Assembly (NCBI GenBank): GCA_002437115.1
Contig: DJOD01000055.1
Location: 68,585-132,584, forward strand
DNA: 64,000 nt
Reading direction: 5' to 3'
From: Prevotella sp. UBA6447
Lineage (GTDB): Bacteria > Bacteroidota > Bacteroidia > Bacteroidales > Bacteroidaceae
The notes beneath the pieces are model-generated. The model worked only from the letters and a program-made list of their open reading frames with translations, did not search any database and was not told the DNA's origin. The translations under genes and the position numbers were made by a program. Below are positions 35,529 to 43,694 of this stretch, piece by piece. Every line of letters begins with the position of its first letter. The stretch's first letter is position 1.

Positions 35529-36374
35529 TTAAGCCTCGTCTGCGTGATTGGCTTCGTATGTCTGTGCGATTGAATAACCTACCTCGTCAAGTGCGTATGT
35601 CAGCTTATCGATCTTGTTGGTGAAGAAGTTATAGGTGATAACAGCGCACCAAGAAGTAGCGATACCGAAAGCAGTGTTGATCAGAGCCTCAGAAATACCA
35701 GTAGACAATGCCAAAGAGTCACCGCCACCACCAGCAGCCAAAGCCTGGAACGAACGAATCATACCAGTCACAGTACCGAGCAGACCAGTAAGTGTACCCA
35801 GTGTGACGATAGTAGCGACGATCGGGAGGTTCATCTGCAGCGTTGGCATCTCGAGCTGTGTGGCCTCCTCATGAGCCTGCTGAATCTTAGCAACCTTCTG
35901 GCTCTTCTTCAGCGAAGCGTTGGCACCGCTTTCCATGTCCTTGTAAGCACGAAGAGAAGCGAGCACGACATTGGCTACAGAGCCTTTCATCTTGTTGCAA
36001 AGATCCTCAGCCTTAGCGAAATCGTTAGCCTTGAGTGCAGCTTTGACGTTCAGCACGAACTTGGTGAGAGGCTGCTTGCCGAAAGCGGTCTTCAGAGCCA
36101 AGTAGCGCTCCACAGCGAGGCAGAGCACTGTGAGCAGCAAGGTGTGGATGATAGGCACGACATAGCCGCCCTTGTAAATAGTACCCAGCATGTTGAGAGG
36201 AGCGTTGGCGTTGTCACCGCCCTGGAAGTTAGCGCCATCTCCAAGCACGAAGTTGAAGATGCAGATAGCAGCAATGAAGCATACAACGATGATCCAGAAT
36301 GCGCCTCTGATACCTGAGAAGCCCTCAGATTTCTTTGCAGCCTTGGGGGCTGCAGCTTTTTGTGTAGTTGCCAT
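35529..36374 (-). CDS. exbB: ExbB/TolQ/MotA-family proton channel protein
   Basis: The protein has 281 aa with membrane helices near 20-45, 75-95, 170-200 and 220-240. The conserved proton-channel block is PIVATIVTLGTLTGLLGTVT followed by GMIRSFQALA and STGISEALINTAFGI. An Ala/Lys-rich cytoplasmic N-terminus (AAAPKAAKKSEG) precedes the first helix. It is the first gene of the TonB operon, with a -7 element at 36502-36509. Confidence 0.94.
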   Translation of the reverse strand: MATTQKAAAPKAAKKSEGFSGIRGAFWIIVVCFIAAICIFNFVLGDGANFQGGDNANAPLNMLGTIYKGGYVVPIIHTLLLTVLCLAVERYLALKTAFGKQPLTKFVLNVKAALKANDFAKAEDLCNKMKGSVANVVLASLRAYKDMESGANASLKKSQKVAKIQQAHEEATQLEMPTLQMNLPIVATIVTLGTLTGLLGTVTGMIRSFQALAAGGGGDSLALSTGISEALINTAFGIATSWCAVITYNFFTNKIDKLTYALDEVGYSIAQTYEANHADEA

Positions 36375-36501
36375 AATTTAAAGATTTAATTTTAATTATT
36401 GAAAATTTAAGTTGTGTTCAGTGCTTTTTAGGTTCTTCTGTTCACTCGAAATCCCTGCCAAGCTCCACCACGCAAGCATCACACGGCAAGGAAATCTTTC
36501 G

Positions 36502-36509
36502 CAAAGATA
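36502..36509 (-). promoter_or_regulatory. -7 element of the exbB operon
   Basis: TATCTTTG on the minus strand, about 125 nt before the exbB start. No TTTG at the expected distance. Confidence 0.45.
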
Positions 36510-36557
36510 GCAATTTACGAGTGACTTCGAGCGAATTTACCTATTTTTAACAATTTT

Positions 36558-37751
36558 TTATTTCAGGAGTGAAGTAACCTCCTTGATGCGTCGCATGGCC
36601 TCCCTGATATTGTCGTCGCTTGTGGCGTAGCTCATGCGGAAGCAATCGGGGTCACCAAAGGCATCTCCTCCGACCGTTGCCACGTGGCCTTTCTCAAGGA
36701 GGTACATGGCAAAGTCTGTAGAATTATTAATAACCGTTTTGCCGTCGCCCTTTCCGAAAAAGCTGCTGCATTTTGGGAACAGGTAAAACGCGCCTTGCGG
36801 CACATTGACCTCGAGGCCTGGTATGCCTTTAGCCAGCGACACGATAAGGTCACGGCGACGCTCAAAGGCCTTGCGCATTTCCTCCACACATTCTTGGCTT
36901 GACACATAAGCGGCTTCAGCTGCCTTTTGGCTGACATCGCAAGTGCCACTGGTGTATTGCCCTTGCAGTTTATTGATTCCCTTAACAATCCACGCGGGTG
37001 CGGCCACCCAACCCAATCGCCAGCCCGTCATGGCATACGCCTTGCTTACGCCATTGCAGATAATTGTGCGTTCCTTCATGCCTGGATAGCTGGCAATACT
37101 GGCTGCCTTGCCCACATAATTGATGTGCTCGTATATCTCATCCGACAACACGAACACATCCTCATGCTTCAGGATAACCTGCGCCAAGGCGTTCAATTCC
37201 TCCTGGGAATATACACTTCCCGTAGGATTGCTCGGCGAGCAAAGGATGAGCATCTTGGTCTTCGGCGTTATCGCGGCCTCGAGTTGGGCTGGCGTAATCT
37301 TAAAGTCTTGTTCAAATCCAGCACGTATGATGACAGGATTAGCTCCTGCTAACTTTGTCATTTGAGGATAACTGACCCAATAGGGTGCCGGTATGACCAC
37401 CTCGTCCCCAGGGTTGACCAATGCCAGGATGGTGTTGCAAACGCCCTGCTTGCCACCCGTTCCCACAATTACCTCAGCTGTCGTGTAATCGAGGTGGTTT
37501 TCTTTTTTCAACTTCTCCACGATGGCCTCACGCAAGTCCACGTAACCAGGGACGGGCGAATATTTTGAGAAATTGTCATCGATGGCCTTCTTTCCAGCCT
37601 CCTTGATATGTTCAGGCGTGTTGAAATCAGGTTCGCCGACGCTCATGTTGATCACGTCGATGCCTTGTGCCTTCATCTCATTACTCTTCTGCGACATGGC
37701 CAGCGTGGCCGATGGAGCCAAGCGGTTGAGCCGATCTGATAATTGTGTCAT
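36558..37751 (-). CDS. Aspartate aminotransferase family (class I PLP enzyme)
   Basis: A PLP-dependent aminotransferase of 397 aa, subgroup I-beta (AspB/thermophilic type). Visible: SVGEPDFNTPEHIKEAG, the Asn-Pro-Thr of SPSNPTGSVYSQEE, SDEIYEHINY (Asp binding the PLP ring N) and the Schiff-base Lys in CNGVSKAYAMTGWRLGW. A terminal Arg-containing SYATSDDNIREAMRRI block follows. It should make aspartate from oxaloacetate; other amino acids or prephenate are possible. It has its own promoter (37788-37817). Confidence 0.92.
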   Translation of the reverse strand: MTQLSDRLNRLAPSATLAMSQKSNEMKAQGIDVINMSVGEPDFNTPEHIKEAGKKAIDDNFSKYSPVPGYVDLREAIVEKLKKENHLDYTTAEVIVGTGGKQGVCNTILALVNPGDEVVIPAPYWVSYPQMTKLAGANPVIIRAGFEQDFKITPAQLEAAITPKTKMLILCSPSNPTGSVYSQEELNALAQVILKHEDVFVLSDEIYEHINYVGKAASIASYPGMKERTIICNGVSKAYAMTGWRLGWVAAPAWIVKGINKLQGQYTSGTCDVSQKAAEAAYVSSQECVEEMRKAFERRRDLIVSLAKGIPGLEVNVPQGAFYLFPKCSSFFGKGDGKTVINNSTDFAMYLLEKGHVATVGGDAFGDPDCFRMSYATSDDNIREAMRRIKEVTSLLK

Positions 37752-37787
37752 AATAACCGATTAATATTTATCAATACACCTTTGGTG

Positions 37788-37817
37788 CAAAAGTACCATT
37801 TTATTCATAAAAACAAA
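37788..37817 (-). promoter_or_regulatory. Promoter of the aminotransferase gene
   Basis: On the minus strand TTTG (37814-37817), 18 nt, TACTTTTG (37788-37795). One base short of the usual spacing. Confidence 0.6.
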
Positions 37818-37884
37818 AACATTCGTTCTTGATTTTATGATACTTTATCACAATGTATCCACAATGTAACTTCATTCCGTACGA

Positions 37885-39090
37885 TTACAGATGCAACGTG
37901 TGTCCCATCCTGTCCCTCTTTGTTCTCAGGTACTTCACGTCATACTTGTTTGGCGAGACCTCTATGGGCACGTTCTCCACGATTTCCAGTCCATATGCCT
38001 CCAGCCCGACACGTTTGGTGGGGTTGTTTGTCATGAGCCTCATCTTGTGAACCCCCAAATGCCGCAACATCTGCGCTCCACAGCCATAGTCGCGCTCATC
38101 AGGCTTGAAGCCAAGATGCACGTTGGCATCAACCGTGTCAAGTCCTTGTTCTTGCAACTTGTAAGCGGCTATCTTGTTCATCAGCCCAATTCCTCGGCCT
38201 TCCTGCTGCATATAGATCAGCACTCCCTTGCCCTCCTTCTCTATCATCTGCATGGCCTTGTGCAACTGCTCACCACAATCGCAACGCTGGCTGCCAAGTA
38301 TGTCACCCGTGGCACATGACGAGTGCACTCTCACCAAGATAGGCTCATCCTCGCTCCACGTGCCCTTGATGAGTGCCATGTGCTCCAGCCCGTTGTTCTG
38401 CCTGAACGGTATCAAGTGGAAGTGACCGTAAATCGTAGGCAAGTCCACCTCATCTCCCACTTCAATGCTCGTCTCTTTCTTGAGGCGATAGGCAATGAGG
38501 TCTTTGATGGTGATGATTCGCAGCCCCCACACCTTGGCTTTCTCCTTCAACTGCGGCATACGGGCCATGGTTCCGTCATCGTTCATGATTTCCATGAGCG
38601 CTCCAGCCGGATATAGTCCAGCCAGCTTGCAGAGGTCTACAGCCGCCTCCGTGTGCCCCGACCGCCGCAACACACCGTTGTCTTGGGCGTAAAGAGGGTT
38701 GATGTGCCCCGGACGGCCAAATGTCTGCGGCGTGGAAGAGGAGTCTGCTAACGCGCGAATGGTCTCTGCCCTGTCGTGGGCCGACACGCCCGTGGTGCAG
38801 CCCTCGAGCTTGTCTACCGTAATGGTGAACGGCGTGCCGAGCATCGACGTGTTGTCGGCCACCTGGTGAGGCAAGTCAAGTTCTTCGGCCCTCGAAAGCG
38901 TGATAGGTGCACAAAGCACGCCTCGCGCGTTCTTAAGCATGAAGTTGACAGCGTCGGGGGTTATTTTCTCCGCCGCCATAATCAAGTCTCCTTCGTTTTC
39001 GCGGTCTTCATCATCAACCACAATAACAAACTTTCCCTCCCGGAAGTCCTTAATGGCTTCCTCTATGTTGCTCAGTTTAAAATCTGTCAT
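37885..39090 (-). CDS. ribBA: Bifunctional riboflavin synthesis protein RibBA
   Basis: At 401 aa it joins 3,4-dihydroxy-2-butanone-4-phosphate synthase (about 1-205) and GTP cyclohydrolase II (about 206-401). The first half has [18 protein letters not shown], the substrate block [11 protein letters not shown] and GHINPLYAQ. The second has the zinc-binding [18 protein letters not shown] and the catalytic [10 protein letters not shown] segment. These supply both precursors of riboflavin. The gene follows the LptF/G permease by 57 nt on the same strand. No FMN riboswitch fits in that gap. Confidence 0.97.
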   Translation of the reverse strand: MTDFKLSNIEEAIKDFREGKFVIVVDDEDRENEGDLIMAAEKITPDAVNFMLKNARGVLCAPITLSRAEELDLPHQVADNTSMLGTPFTITVDKLEGCTTGVSAHDRAETIRALADSSSTPQTFGRPGHINPLYAQDNGVLRRSGHTEAAVDLCKLAGLYPAGALMEIMNDDGTMARMPQLKEKAKVWGLRIITIKDLIAYRLKKETSIEVGDEVDLPTIYGHFHLIPFRQNNGLEHMALIKGTWSEDEPILVRVHSSCATGDILGSQRCDCGEQLHKAMQMIEKEGKGVLIYMQQEGRGIGLMNKIAAYKLQEQGLDTVDANVHLGFKPDERDYGCGAQMLRHLGVHKMRLMTNNPTKRVGLEAYGLEIVENVPIEVSPNKYDVKYLRTKRDRMGHTLHL

Positions 39091-39147
39091 ATTCTAACCT
39101 TTATATAATAATATCACACATAGCCCATCAAAAGTCCGTGTCGCATC

Positions 39148-41073
39148 CTATTTTCCACTGGCATCTACCACCAGCAAATGTTTTTCCACATGATTGGCAA
39201 TACTGGAATTGGTGTTTCTGATGACCTGCAAATCATGGTACAGGCGCAATCTGAAACGCCACATCCTGCAATAGAAGAACACGCCCAGCGGCACGATGAG
39301 CGCCGAAGCGATGTTAAGCCATCTCTTCTCAAACGGCCGGGTATGCGCCTTGACGGCCAGCACCGGATAACAGTTGATGTCATGGAGAACCTGCCTGTCG
39401 CGTGTGTTCGAAAGATCTTCAATGACCTCATCGAGCAGCCCTCCGATACGCTCTATCTCATGGTCAGGCTGATACTTGAAAAACACCTTGACCAGGTTAG
39501 GAGGCGACTTCAAGTTGTGCTCACGGGCATAGTCCGACACCCATGCGCTAATTTGCCGCAACCGTGTCGCGTCTACCTTGTATTGCGGTTCATGGATAAT
39601 GATTTCCTTGGCAGCTATGTGACGTTTCTCGCGAAGTCCGAAGGCTTTCATGAAGACACTGCGCCACAAGTCGGCATTGAAGACCATAGAGTCCTTGCAA
39701 GCCTTATAGGTGATGAACACCGCTGCCGGCGCAAGTGTGCACAGGGCAAGCGTCTTTCCGAACCACACGTCCCACGTGCCTTGCCGCGCCATACGGTAAC
39801 CCACGTTGTCGAGGATGTAATAGACAATGAACACGGCCACCGACACGATAACTGGCACACCCAAGCCGCCTTTCCGTATGATGGCGCCCAGCGGAGCACC
39901 TATGAAGAAGAATAGCAAACATTGCAAGGCCAGCGTAAACTTGTTGATGGCTTCTATCTCATGCTCGCGCACGAGCCGGTCGTTGTCTTTCGTAATCATG
40001 GCCTTAAACTCCAAGTCACTCAACTCATTCTGCACGCGCGACACAGCCTCGTTGTAGATTTGCTGTTTTTGGTCGCGACTTTGCTGTTCCAGCAACTTGT
40101 CGATGTTGAAGTCTTTCGACAAGCCACGCCGTATGGCGGCCGCAGAGTCCTTAGGGGGCACCACGGGCGTCTGGTAATAAAGCCGTTGTGCATCGGCATA
40201 GAAGGCACGTCCTACGCTGTCATAAGTGTTGTTGAGCGAGTCCAGGGCTTGGCGAATCTGCGCAAGGCTCTTTGAACGTGCGTCACTGGAGAGCAACGAG
40301 GCATCCGTCATGTTGAAGTCTCCGTCGAAGTCGAGTACGATACGCTTGCCAACAAAGCTCTCCCGACGATAGGGCACCGCCGCGCTGGTGGACAGCTCCT
40401 GTGACTGCATGTTCTCAAACCACTCACCGCTCCACAACGTCAGCAGCAAGTGCTTCTTCTCAGCCGTAGACTGGAGCATGCCCGAGTCGGCAAGGATGAT
40501 GGCCGCATCCTCGAAGCTGTTTGTCATGCGGTAAATCATGATGCCATAGAGCTTGCCGGTCTTGAGGTCTTTCTTCTGCACATATATGTTGCAATTGGGT
40601 ATGCCATCATAGAAGACACCCTCGGGAATCTCCAGCTCCGGGCTCTTTTGCTTCATCGAGACCAGCAATTGCGATATTTTGAGGTACGCGTTGGGACCCA
40701 CTTGGTTTTGGAAATAAAACGACCCAAGGCAAATCATGACCGACACCACGATGAGCGAGCGGAAAGTCTGCATGAGCGATATGCCAGCCGACTTGATGGC
40801 CGTAAGCTCGCTGCTCTCGCCAAGGTTTCCGAAAGTAATAAGGCTGCTCAGCAAGATGGCCAACGGCAATGCTTGGGGAACAAGCATCAAGGCCATGTAC
40901 CACAGGAACTGTGCCATGACATCCAACGAGAGTCCTTTGCCAATCAGCACATTGATGTATCTCCACAGGAACTGCATCATCAGCACAAACTGACAGATGA
41001 AGAATGTTCCCACAAAGAGCAGGCCGAACTGCCGGACAACAAATATGTCGAGTTTCTTGATTCGAAAGTTCAT
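39148..41073 (-). CDS. LptF/LptG-family lipopolysaccharide export permease
   Basis: A YjgP/YjgQ-type permease that works with LptB to move LPS out of the inner membrane. The start at 41073 (MNFRIKKLDIFVVRQFGLLF) gives 641 aa; an ATG at 41094 or 41097 is also possible. Three N-terminal helices (TFFICQFVLMMQFLW, ALPLAILLSSLITFGNLGESSE-type block) and three after the periplasmic beta-jellyroll insert (ALQCLLFFFIGAPLGAIIRKG, VPVIVSVAVFIVYYILDNVG) are clear. It is nearly twice the length of E. coli LptF/G. The insert has a coiled-coil-like stretch (about 330-370). A C-terminal extension of ~190 residues contains another membrane helix (IASALIVPLGVFFYC). Confidence 0.88.
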   Translation of the reverse strand: MNFRIKKLDIFVVRQFGLLFVGTFFICQFVLMMQFLWRYINVLIGKGLSLDVMAQFLWYMALMLVPQALPLAILLSSLITFGNLGESSELTAIKSAGISLMQTFRSLIVVSVMICLGSFYFQNQVGPNAYLKISQLLVSMKQKSPELEIPEGVFYDGIPNCNIYVQKKDLKTGKLYGIMIYRMTNSFEDAAIILADSGMLQSTAEKKHLLLTLWSGEWFENMQSQELSTSAAVPYRRESFVGKRIVLDFDGDFNMTDASLLSSDARSKSLAQIRQALDSLNNTYDSVGRAFYADAQRLYYQTPVVPPKDSAAAIRRGLSKDFNIDKLLEQQSRDQKQQIYNEAVSRVQNELSDLEFKAMITKDNDRLVREHEIEAINKFTLALQCLLFFFIGAPLGAIIRKGGLGVPVIVSVAVFIVYYILDNVGYRMARQGTWDVWFGKTLALCTLAPAAVFITYKACKDSMVFNADLWRSVFMKAFGLREKRHIAAKEIIIHEPQYKVDATRLRQISAWVSDYAREHNLKSPPNLVKVFFKYQPDHEIERIGGLLDEVIEDLSNTRDRQVLHDINCYPVLAVKAHTRPFEKRWLNIASALIVPLGVFFYCRMWRFRLRLYHDLQVIRNTNSSIANHVEKHLLVVDASGK

Positions 41074-41129
41074 AAAACTATCTTCGCGTGGCATCATAGA
41101 GACCAATAGGGCCTTTTGCCAATTGTGTG

Positions 41130-41137
41130 CAAAGTTA
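41130..41137 (-). promoter_or_regulatory. -7 element of the LptF/G gene
   Basis: TAACTTTG on the minus strand, about 57 nt before the start at 41073 (or about 33 nt before that at 41097). It lies inside the longest open frame (to 41151), which is why that longer start is rejected. No TTTG at the right distance. Confidence 0.5.
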
Positions 41138-41250
41138 ATGGAAAAATACAAGAAATCGCCACTTTTTGTTTCCTTTTATCACTTTGCTTGTCCCTCGCCT
41201 AACGATCATTACCCCAAGCCCCCACCCCGTCAACACTCTAACGCAAATGA

Positions 41251-41289
41251 AGCGAGCGTGCCACCTCTTCATGTGATGGCACGCTCGCT
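41251..41289. repeat. Perfect 13-bp inverted repeat
   Basis: AGCGAGCGTGCCA (41251-41263) and TGGCACGCTCGCT (41277-41289) around a 13-nt loop. No T-run follows on either strand, so it is not a standard terminator. Confidence 0.7.
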
Positions 41290-41379
41290 CCTATCTCCAC
41301 AAGCACAAAGAAGATATAGCAGTGCAGGCAAAAAACTATCGTAAACATCAGAAATATACGAACAAAAAAACTTCAGAGA

Positions 41380-41399
41380 ATTGCTTGAAATCAAGCAAT
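41380..41399. repeat. Short near-perfect palindrome
   Basis: ATTGCTTGA, two bases, TCAAGCAAT. A possible protein-binding site or short hairpin in the non-coding stretch. Confidence 0.6.
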
Positions 41400-41513
41400 C
41401 TTATTTGCGCTCGCAGATAAGCGATTTTTCGAAGTATTTATGCAAGTTGTTAATAGTTAACGAATTAAGAAAAAATATTGCCCAAGGAAATTCTTCAGAT
41501 TTCGAAACCTTTA

Positions 41514-41620
41514 AAAGAAGGAGCCGAATCGAGAAGCGACAGGTATCTCAAAGAGGCTCAATAACTATTCTAAAGAGGCACGACAGCTATCGAATCGGCA
41601 CTCGACTCGATAGCTTCTTT
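41514..41620. repeat. Two competing inverted repeats sharing one arm
   Basis: The right arm CTCGATAGCTTCTTT (41606-41620) can pair locally with AGCTATCGA (41585-41593, 9 bp with 41607-41615). It can instead pair at long range with 41514-41533 (AAAGAAG with CTTCTTT, TCGAG with CTCGA). The two pairings exclude each other. Confidence 0.5.
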
Positions 41621-41786
41621 GGGGCAAATGCATACAAATGAACCGTCTTTTAAACTTTCAATTAAATTTAAACAGACAAAAACCATCTTTCCACCTCCAG
41701 AAGGTCAACCTCAGAGAGGCCTGCTTTTTCAGAAAATAAATAACAAAAATGGGAAACTCCAAAATCTCCAGCACCCCTATACAAAA

Positions 41787-41996
41787 TCACTTCTTGCGCT
41801 GCTGCGACTTGCGGTTGGCGCGCTGCTCGCGATACTTGGCTTTCTGCCGAGCTGAACCCGAGCCGTGGGCACCGGTGATATACTTTTTCTTCTTGGCCTT
41901 GGTCTTCACCTTGCCGTCGTCTTTCTTCTTGCTGGGGCCGCCGCTGCCAAATTGGATACCCTGCATCAGAATCTCTTCGAAATTGTCCATAGTCAT
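41787..41996 (-). CDS. Small, very basic protein of unknown function
   Basis: Starting at 41996 (or 41990) the product has 69 (67) aa. The first 20 residues are acidic and hydrophobic (MDNFEEILMQGIQFGSG). The rest is dominated by Lys, Arg, Gln and Ser (KKKDDGKVKTKAKKKKYITG, then a basic tail ending QQRKK). Such composition suggests nucleic-acid or ribosome contact, but I know no family. The longer frame to 42119 overlaps the AICAR transformylase and was rejected. It lies 65 nt downstream of that gene. Confidence 0.6.
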   Translation of the reverse strand: MTMDNFEEILMQGIQFGSGGPSKKKDDGKVKTKAKKKKYITGAHGSGSARQKAKYREQRANRKSQQRKK

Positions 41997-42061
41997 AAGT
42001 AAGTTAAGACCTTCCGCGCCTCGACAAGCGCAAGGCAGGGAAGGCCTGGGGATGAATTCTA

Positions 42062-43243
42062 TTAGTGGTGGAAGAGGCGCACATGGGTCATGGCCATGGC
42101 GATGCCATACTTGTCGCACGTCTCGATAACATTGTCGTCGCGGATAGAGCCACCCGCCTGGGCAATATACTTCACGCCGCTCTTGTGGGCACGCTCAATG
42201 TTGTCGCCAAAGGGGAAGAAAGCGTCGGAGCCAAGGCAAACATTGGTGTTCTGGGCAATCCACTCCTTTTGCTCGGGACGCGTGAAGGGCGCAGGCTGCT
42301 CGGTGAAGAACTGCTGCCAAGCACCGTCGCGCAACACGTCGTCGCACTCCTCCGAAAGATAGACATTGATGCAGTTGTCGCGGTCAGCTCGGCGTATGTG
42401 CTCCTTGAACGGCAGGTTGAGCACCTTCGGGCTCTGGCGCATCCACCACTCGTCGGCCTTCGAGCCTGCCAACCGTGTGCAATGGATGCGGCTCTGCTGC
42501 CCTGCACCAATGCCGATGGCCTGTCCGTCCTTGACGTAGCACACCGAATTCGACTGGGTGTACTTCAGCGTGATGAGCGCAATCTTAAGGTCGCGCAGGG
42601 CCTCGGGGGTGAACGTCTTGTTGACCGTTGGCACATCCTCGAAGAGGGCTGGGTCGTTGAGATTGACGTTGTTGCGGCCTTGTTCGAAGGTGATGCCAAA
42701 AACCTGCTTATGCTCAAGGGGAGCCGGCACATAGTTAGGGTCCACCTGAATGACGCAGTATGTGCCCTTGCGCTTGCTCTTCAGAATCTCGAGTGCCTCG
42801 GGCGTGTAGCCTGGCGCGATAACTCCGTCTGACACCTCACGCTTAATGAGCTGAGCCGTTGCAGCGTCGCATGGGTCGCTCAGCGCGCAGAAATCGCCAT
42901 ACGAGCACATGCGGTCGGCACCACGGGCACGGGCATAGGCCGAGGCCAGGGGCGTGAGCTCAAAGTCGACATCATCGACGAAATAGATTTTCTTGAGTGT
43001 GTCGCTCAGGGGCAGACCTACCGCAGCGCCTGCCGGGCTGACGTGCTTGAACGAGGCTGCAGCTGGAAGACCGGTGGCTTCGCGCAGCTCCTTGACAAGC
43101 TGCCACGAGTTGAGCGCGTCGAGAAAATTGATGTAACCCGCGCGGCCATTGATCACCTCCACAGGGAGCTCACCGTCCTCCATGTAGATGCGGGCGGGTT
43201 TCTGGTTGGGGTTGCAACCATACTTAAGTGCGTATTCTTTCAT
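42062..43243 (-). CDS. Stand-alone AICAR formyltransferase (PurH C-terminal domain)
   Basis: At 393 aa this is the AICAR transformylase half of PurH as a separate protein. It transfers formyl from 10-formyl-THF to AICAR, the ninth step of IMP synthesis. It opens MKEYALKYGCNPNQKPARIY, the normal start of this domain, and has its own start codon and promoter box. The catalytic Lys-His pair is in SFKHVSPAGAA at residues 66-67. The terminal GSDAFFPFGDNIERA, AQAGGSIRDDNVI and MAMTHVRLFHH blocks are intact. The IMP cyclohydrolase half is the separate gene at 27492-28085, 14 kb away. Confidence 0.92.
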   Translation of the reverse strand: MKEYALKYGCNPNQKPARIYMEDGELPVEVINGRAGYINFLDALNSWQLVKELREATGLPAAASFKHVSPAGAAVGLPLSDTLKKIYFVDDVDFELTPLASAYARARGADRMCSYGDFCALSDPCDAATAQLIKREVSDGVIAPGYTPEALEILKSKRKGTYCVIQVDPNYVPAPLEHKQVFGITFEQGRNNVNLNDPALFEDVPTVNKTFTPEALRDLKIALITLKYTQSNSVCYVKDGQAIGIGAGQQSRIHCTRLAGSKADEWWMRQSPKVLNLPFKEHIRRADRDNCINVYLSEECDDVLRDGAWQQFFTEQPAPFTRPEQKEWIAQNTNVCLGSDAFFPFGDNIERAHKSGVKYIAQAGGSIRDDNVIETCDKYGIAMAMTHVRLFHH

Positions 43244-43273
43244 GTTACGATAAGATGGGTATTAATGGTTGCG

Positions 43274-43281
43274 CAAAGTTA
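43274..43281 (-). promoter_or_regulatory. -7 element of the AICAR formyltransferase gene
   Basis: TAACTTTG on the minus strand, 30 nt before the start codon at 43243. It faces the divergent box at 43355-43362. No clear -33 TTTG. Confidence 0.5.
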
Positions 43282-43354
43282 CAAAAAAGTGAAGAAGTGA
43301 GAAAGCCAGTGTGAGATTTTTACTCTTTTGCTTTCCCACTTTTTTCGCTTTTCG

Positions 43355-43362
43355 TAACTTTG
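43355..43362 (+). promoter_or_regulatory. -7 element of the small HTH-like gene
   Basis: TAACTTTG, 26 nt before the ATG at 43389. TTTG at 43327-43330 is 24 nt upstream, longer than ideal. Confidence 0.5.
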
Positions 43363-43388
43363 CACGCGGTATTAGTCATCAGTTATTT

Positions 43389-43694
43389 ATGAAACGCGAT
43401 TTGAAAAATCTCTTTGCCCTCGCCGGCAAGAAGATGGCGCACCCTGGCCATATGCTGACCGAAGACTTTGAGCATGTCTCTGCGCTCTGCGGCAAACAAC
43501 ACGTCAACCTCAGCGGCAACTCCCTAAAAAAGCTATGGGAGCTGGTAACCGGAAAACGAAAGCTCTCCAAGGAAGCCAAGGACCGCCTGGCCCTCTTTGC
43601 AGGCTTCCAGAGCTGGGACGATCTCGACGACGCGCTCCACGGAGACACCGACGCCTCCATCAATTATACCAACAAAGACCGCCGACAGCCCTAA
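43389..43694 (+). CDS. Small protein with a Bacteroidetes HTH-like domain
   Basis: The product has 101 aa and starts MKRDLKNLFALAGKKMAHPG. The middle (LTEDFEHVSALCGKQHVNLS, then SLKKLWELVTGKRKLSKEAK and LALFAGFQSWDDLDD) follows a pattern I recall from the N-terminal part of many Bacteroidetes regulators: F-x-x-L-x-x-x-I, TLKRLWGYV, LA-x-x-x-GY-x-SW-x-D. It is likely a small helical DNA- or protein-binding module; function unknown. The start follows a promoter box by 26 nt. The stop codon overlaps that of the converging outer-membrane gene. Confidence 0.65.
   Translation: MKRDLKNLFALAGKKMAHPGHMLTEDFEHVSALCGKQHVNLSGNSLKKLWELVTGKRKLSKEAKDRLALFAGFQSWDDLDDALHGDTDASINYTNKDRRQP

Larger units (their letters stand above)
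41074..41786. other. Non-coding stretch with several hairpins
   Basis: About 710 nt between two minus-strand genes. Nothing in it translates convincingly on either strand. It holds: the lptF/G promoter box (41130-41137); a perfect 13-bp inverted repeat (41251-41289); a 9-bp palindrome (41380-41399); and a composite structure at 41514-41620 in which one right arm can pair with two different left arms. It could hold a small RNA, the 3' untranslated end of the operon to its right, or remains of an element. Confidence 0.5.

Noticed and set aside
41152..41786. CRISPR array or mobile element in the hairpin-rich stretch
   Set aside because: No regularly spaced direct repeats, no transposase and no target duplication; only inverted repeats are seen.
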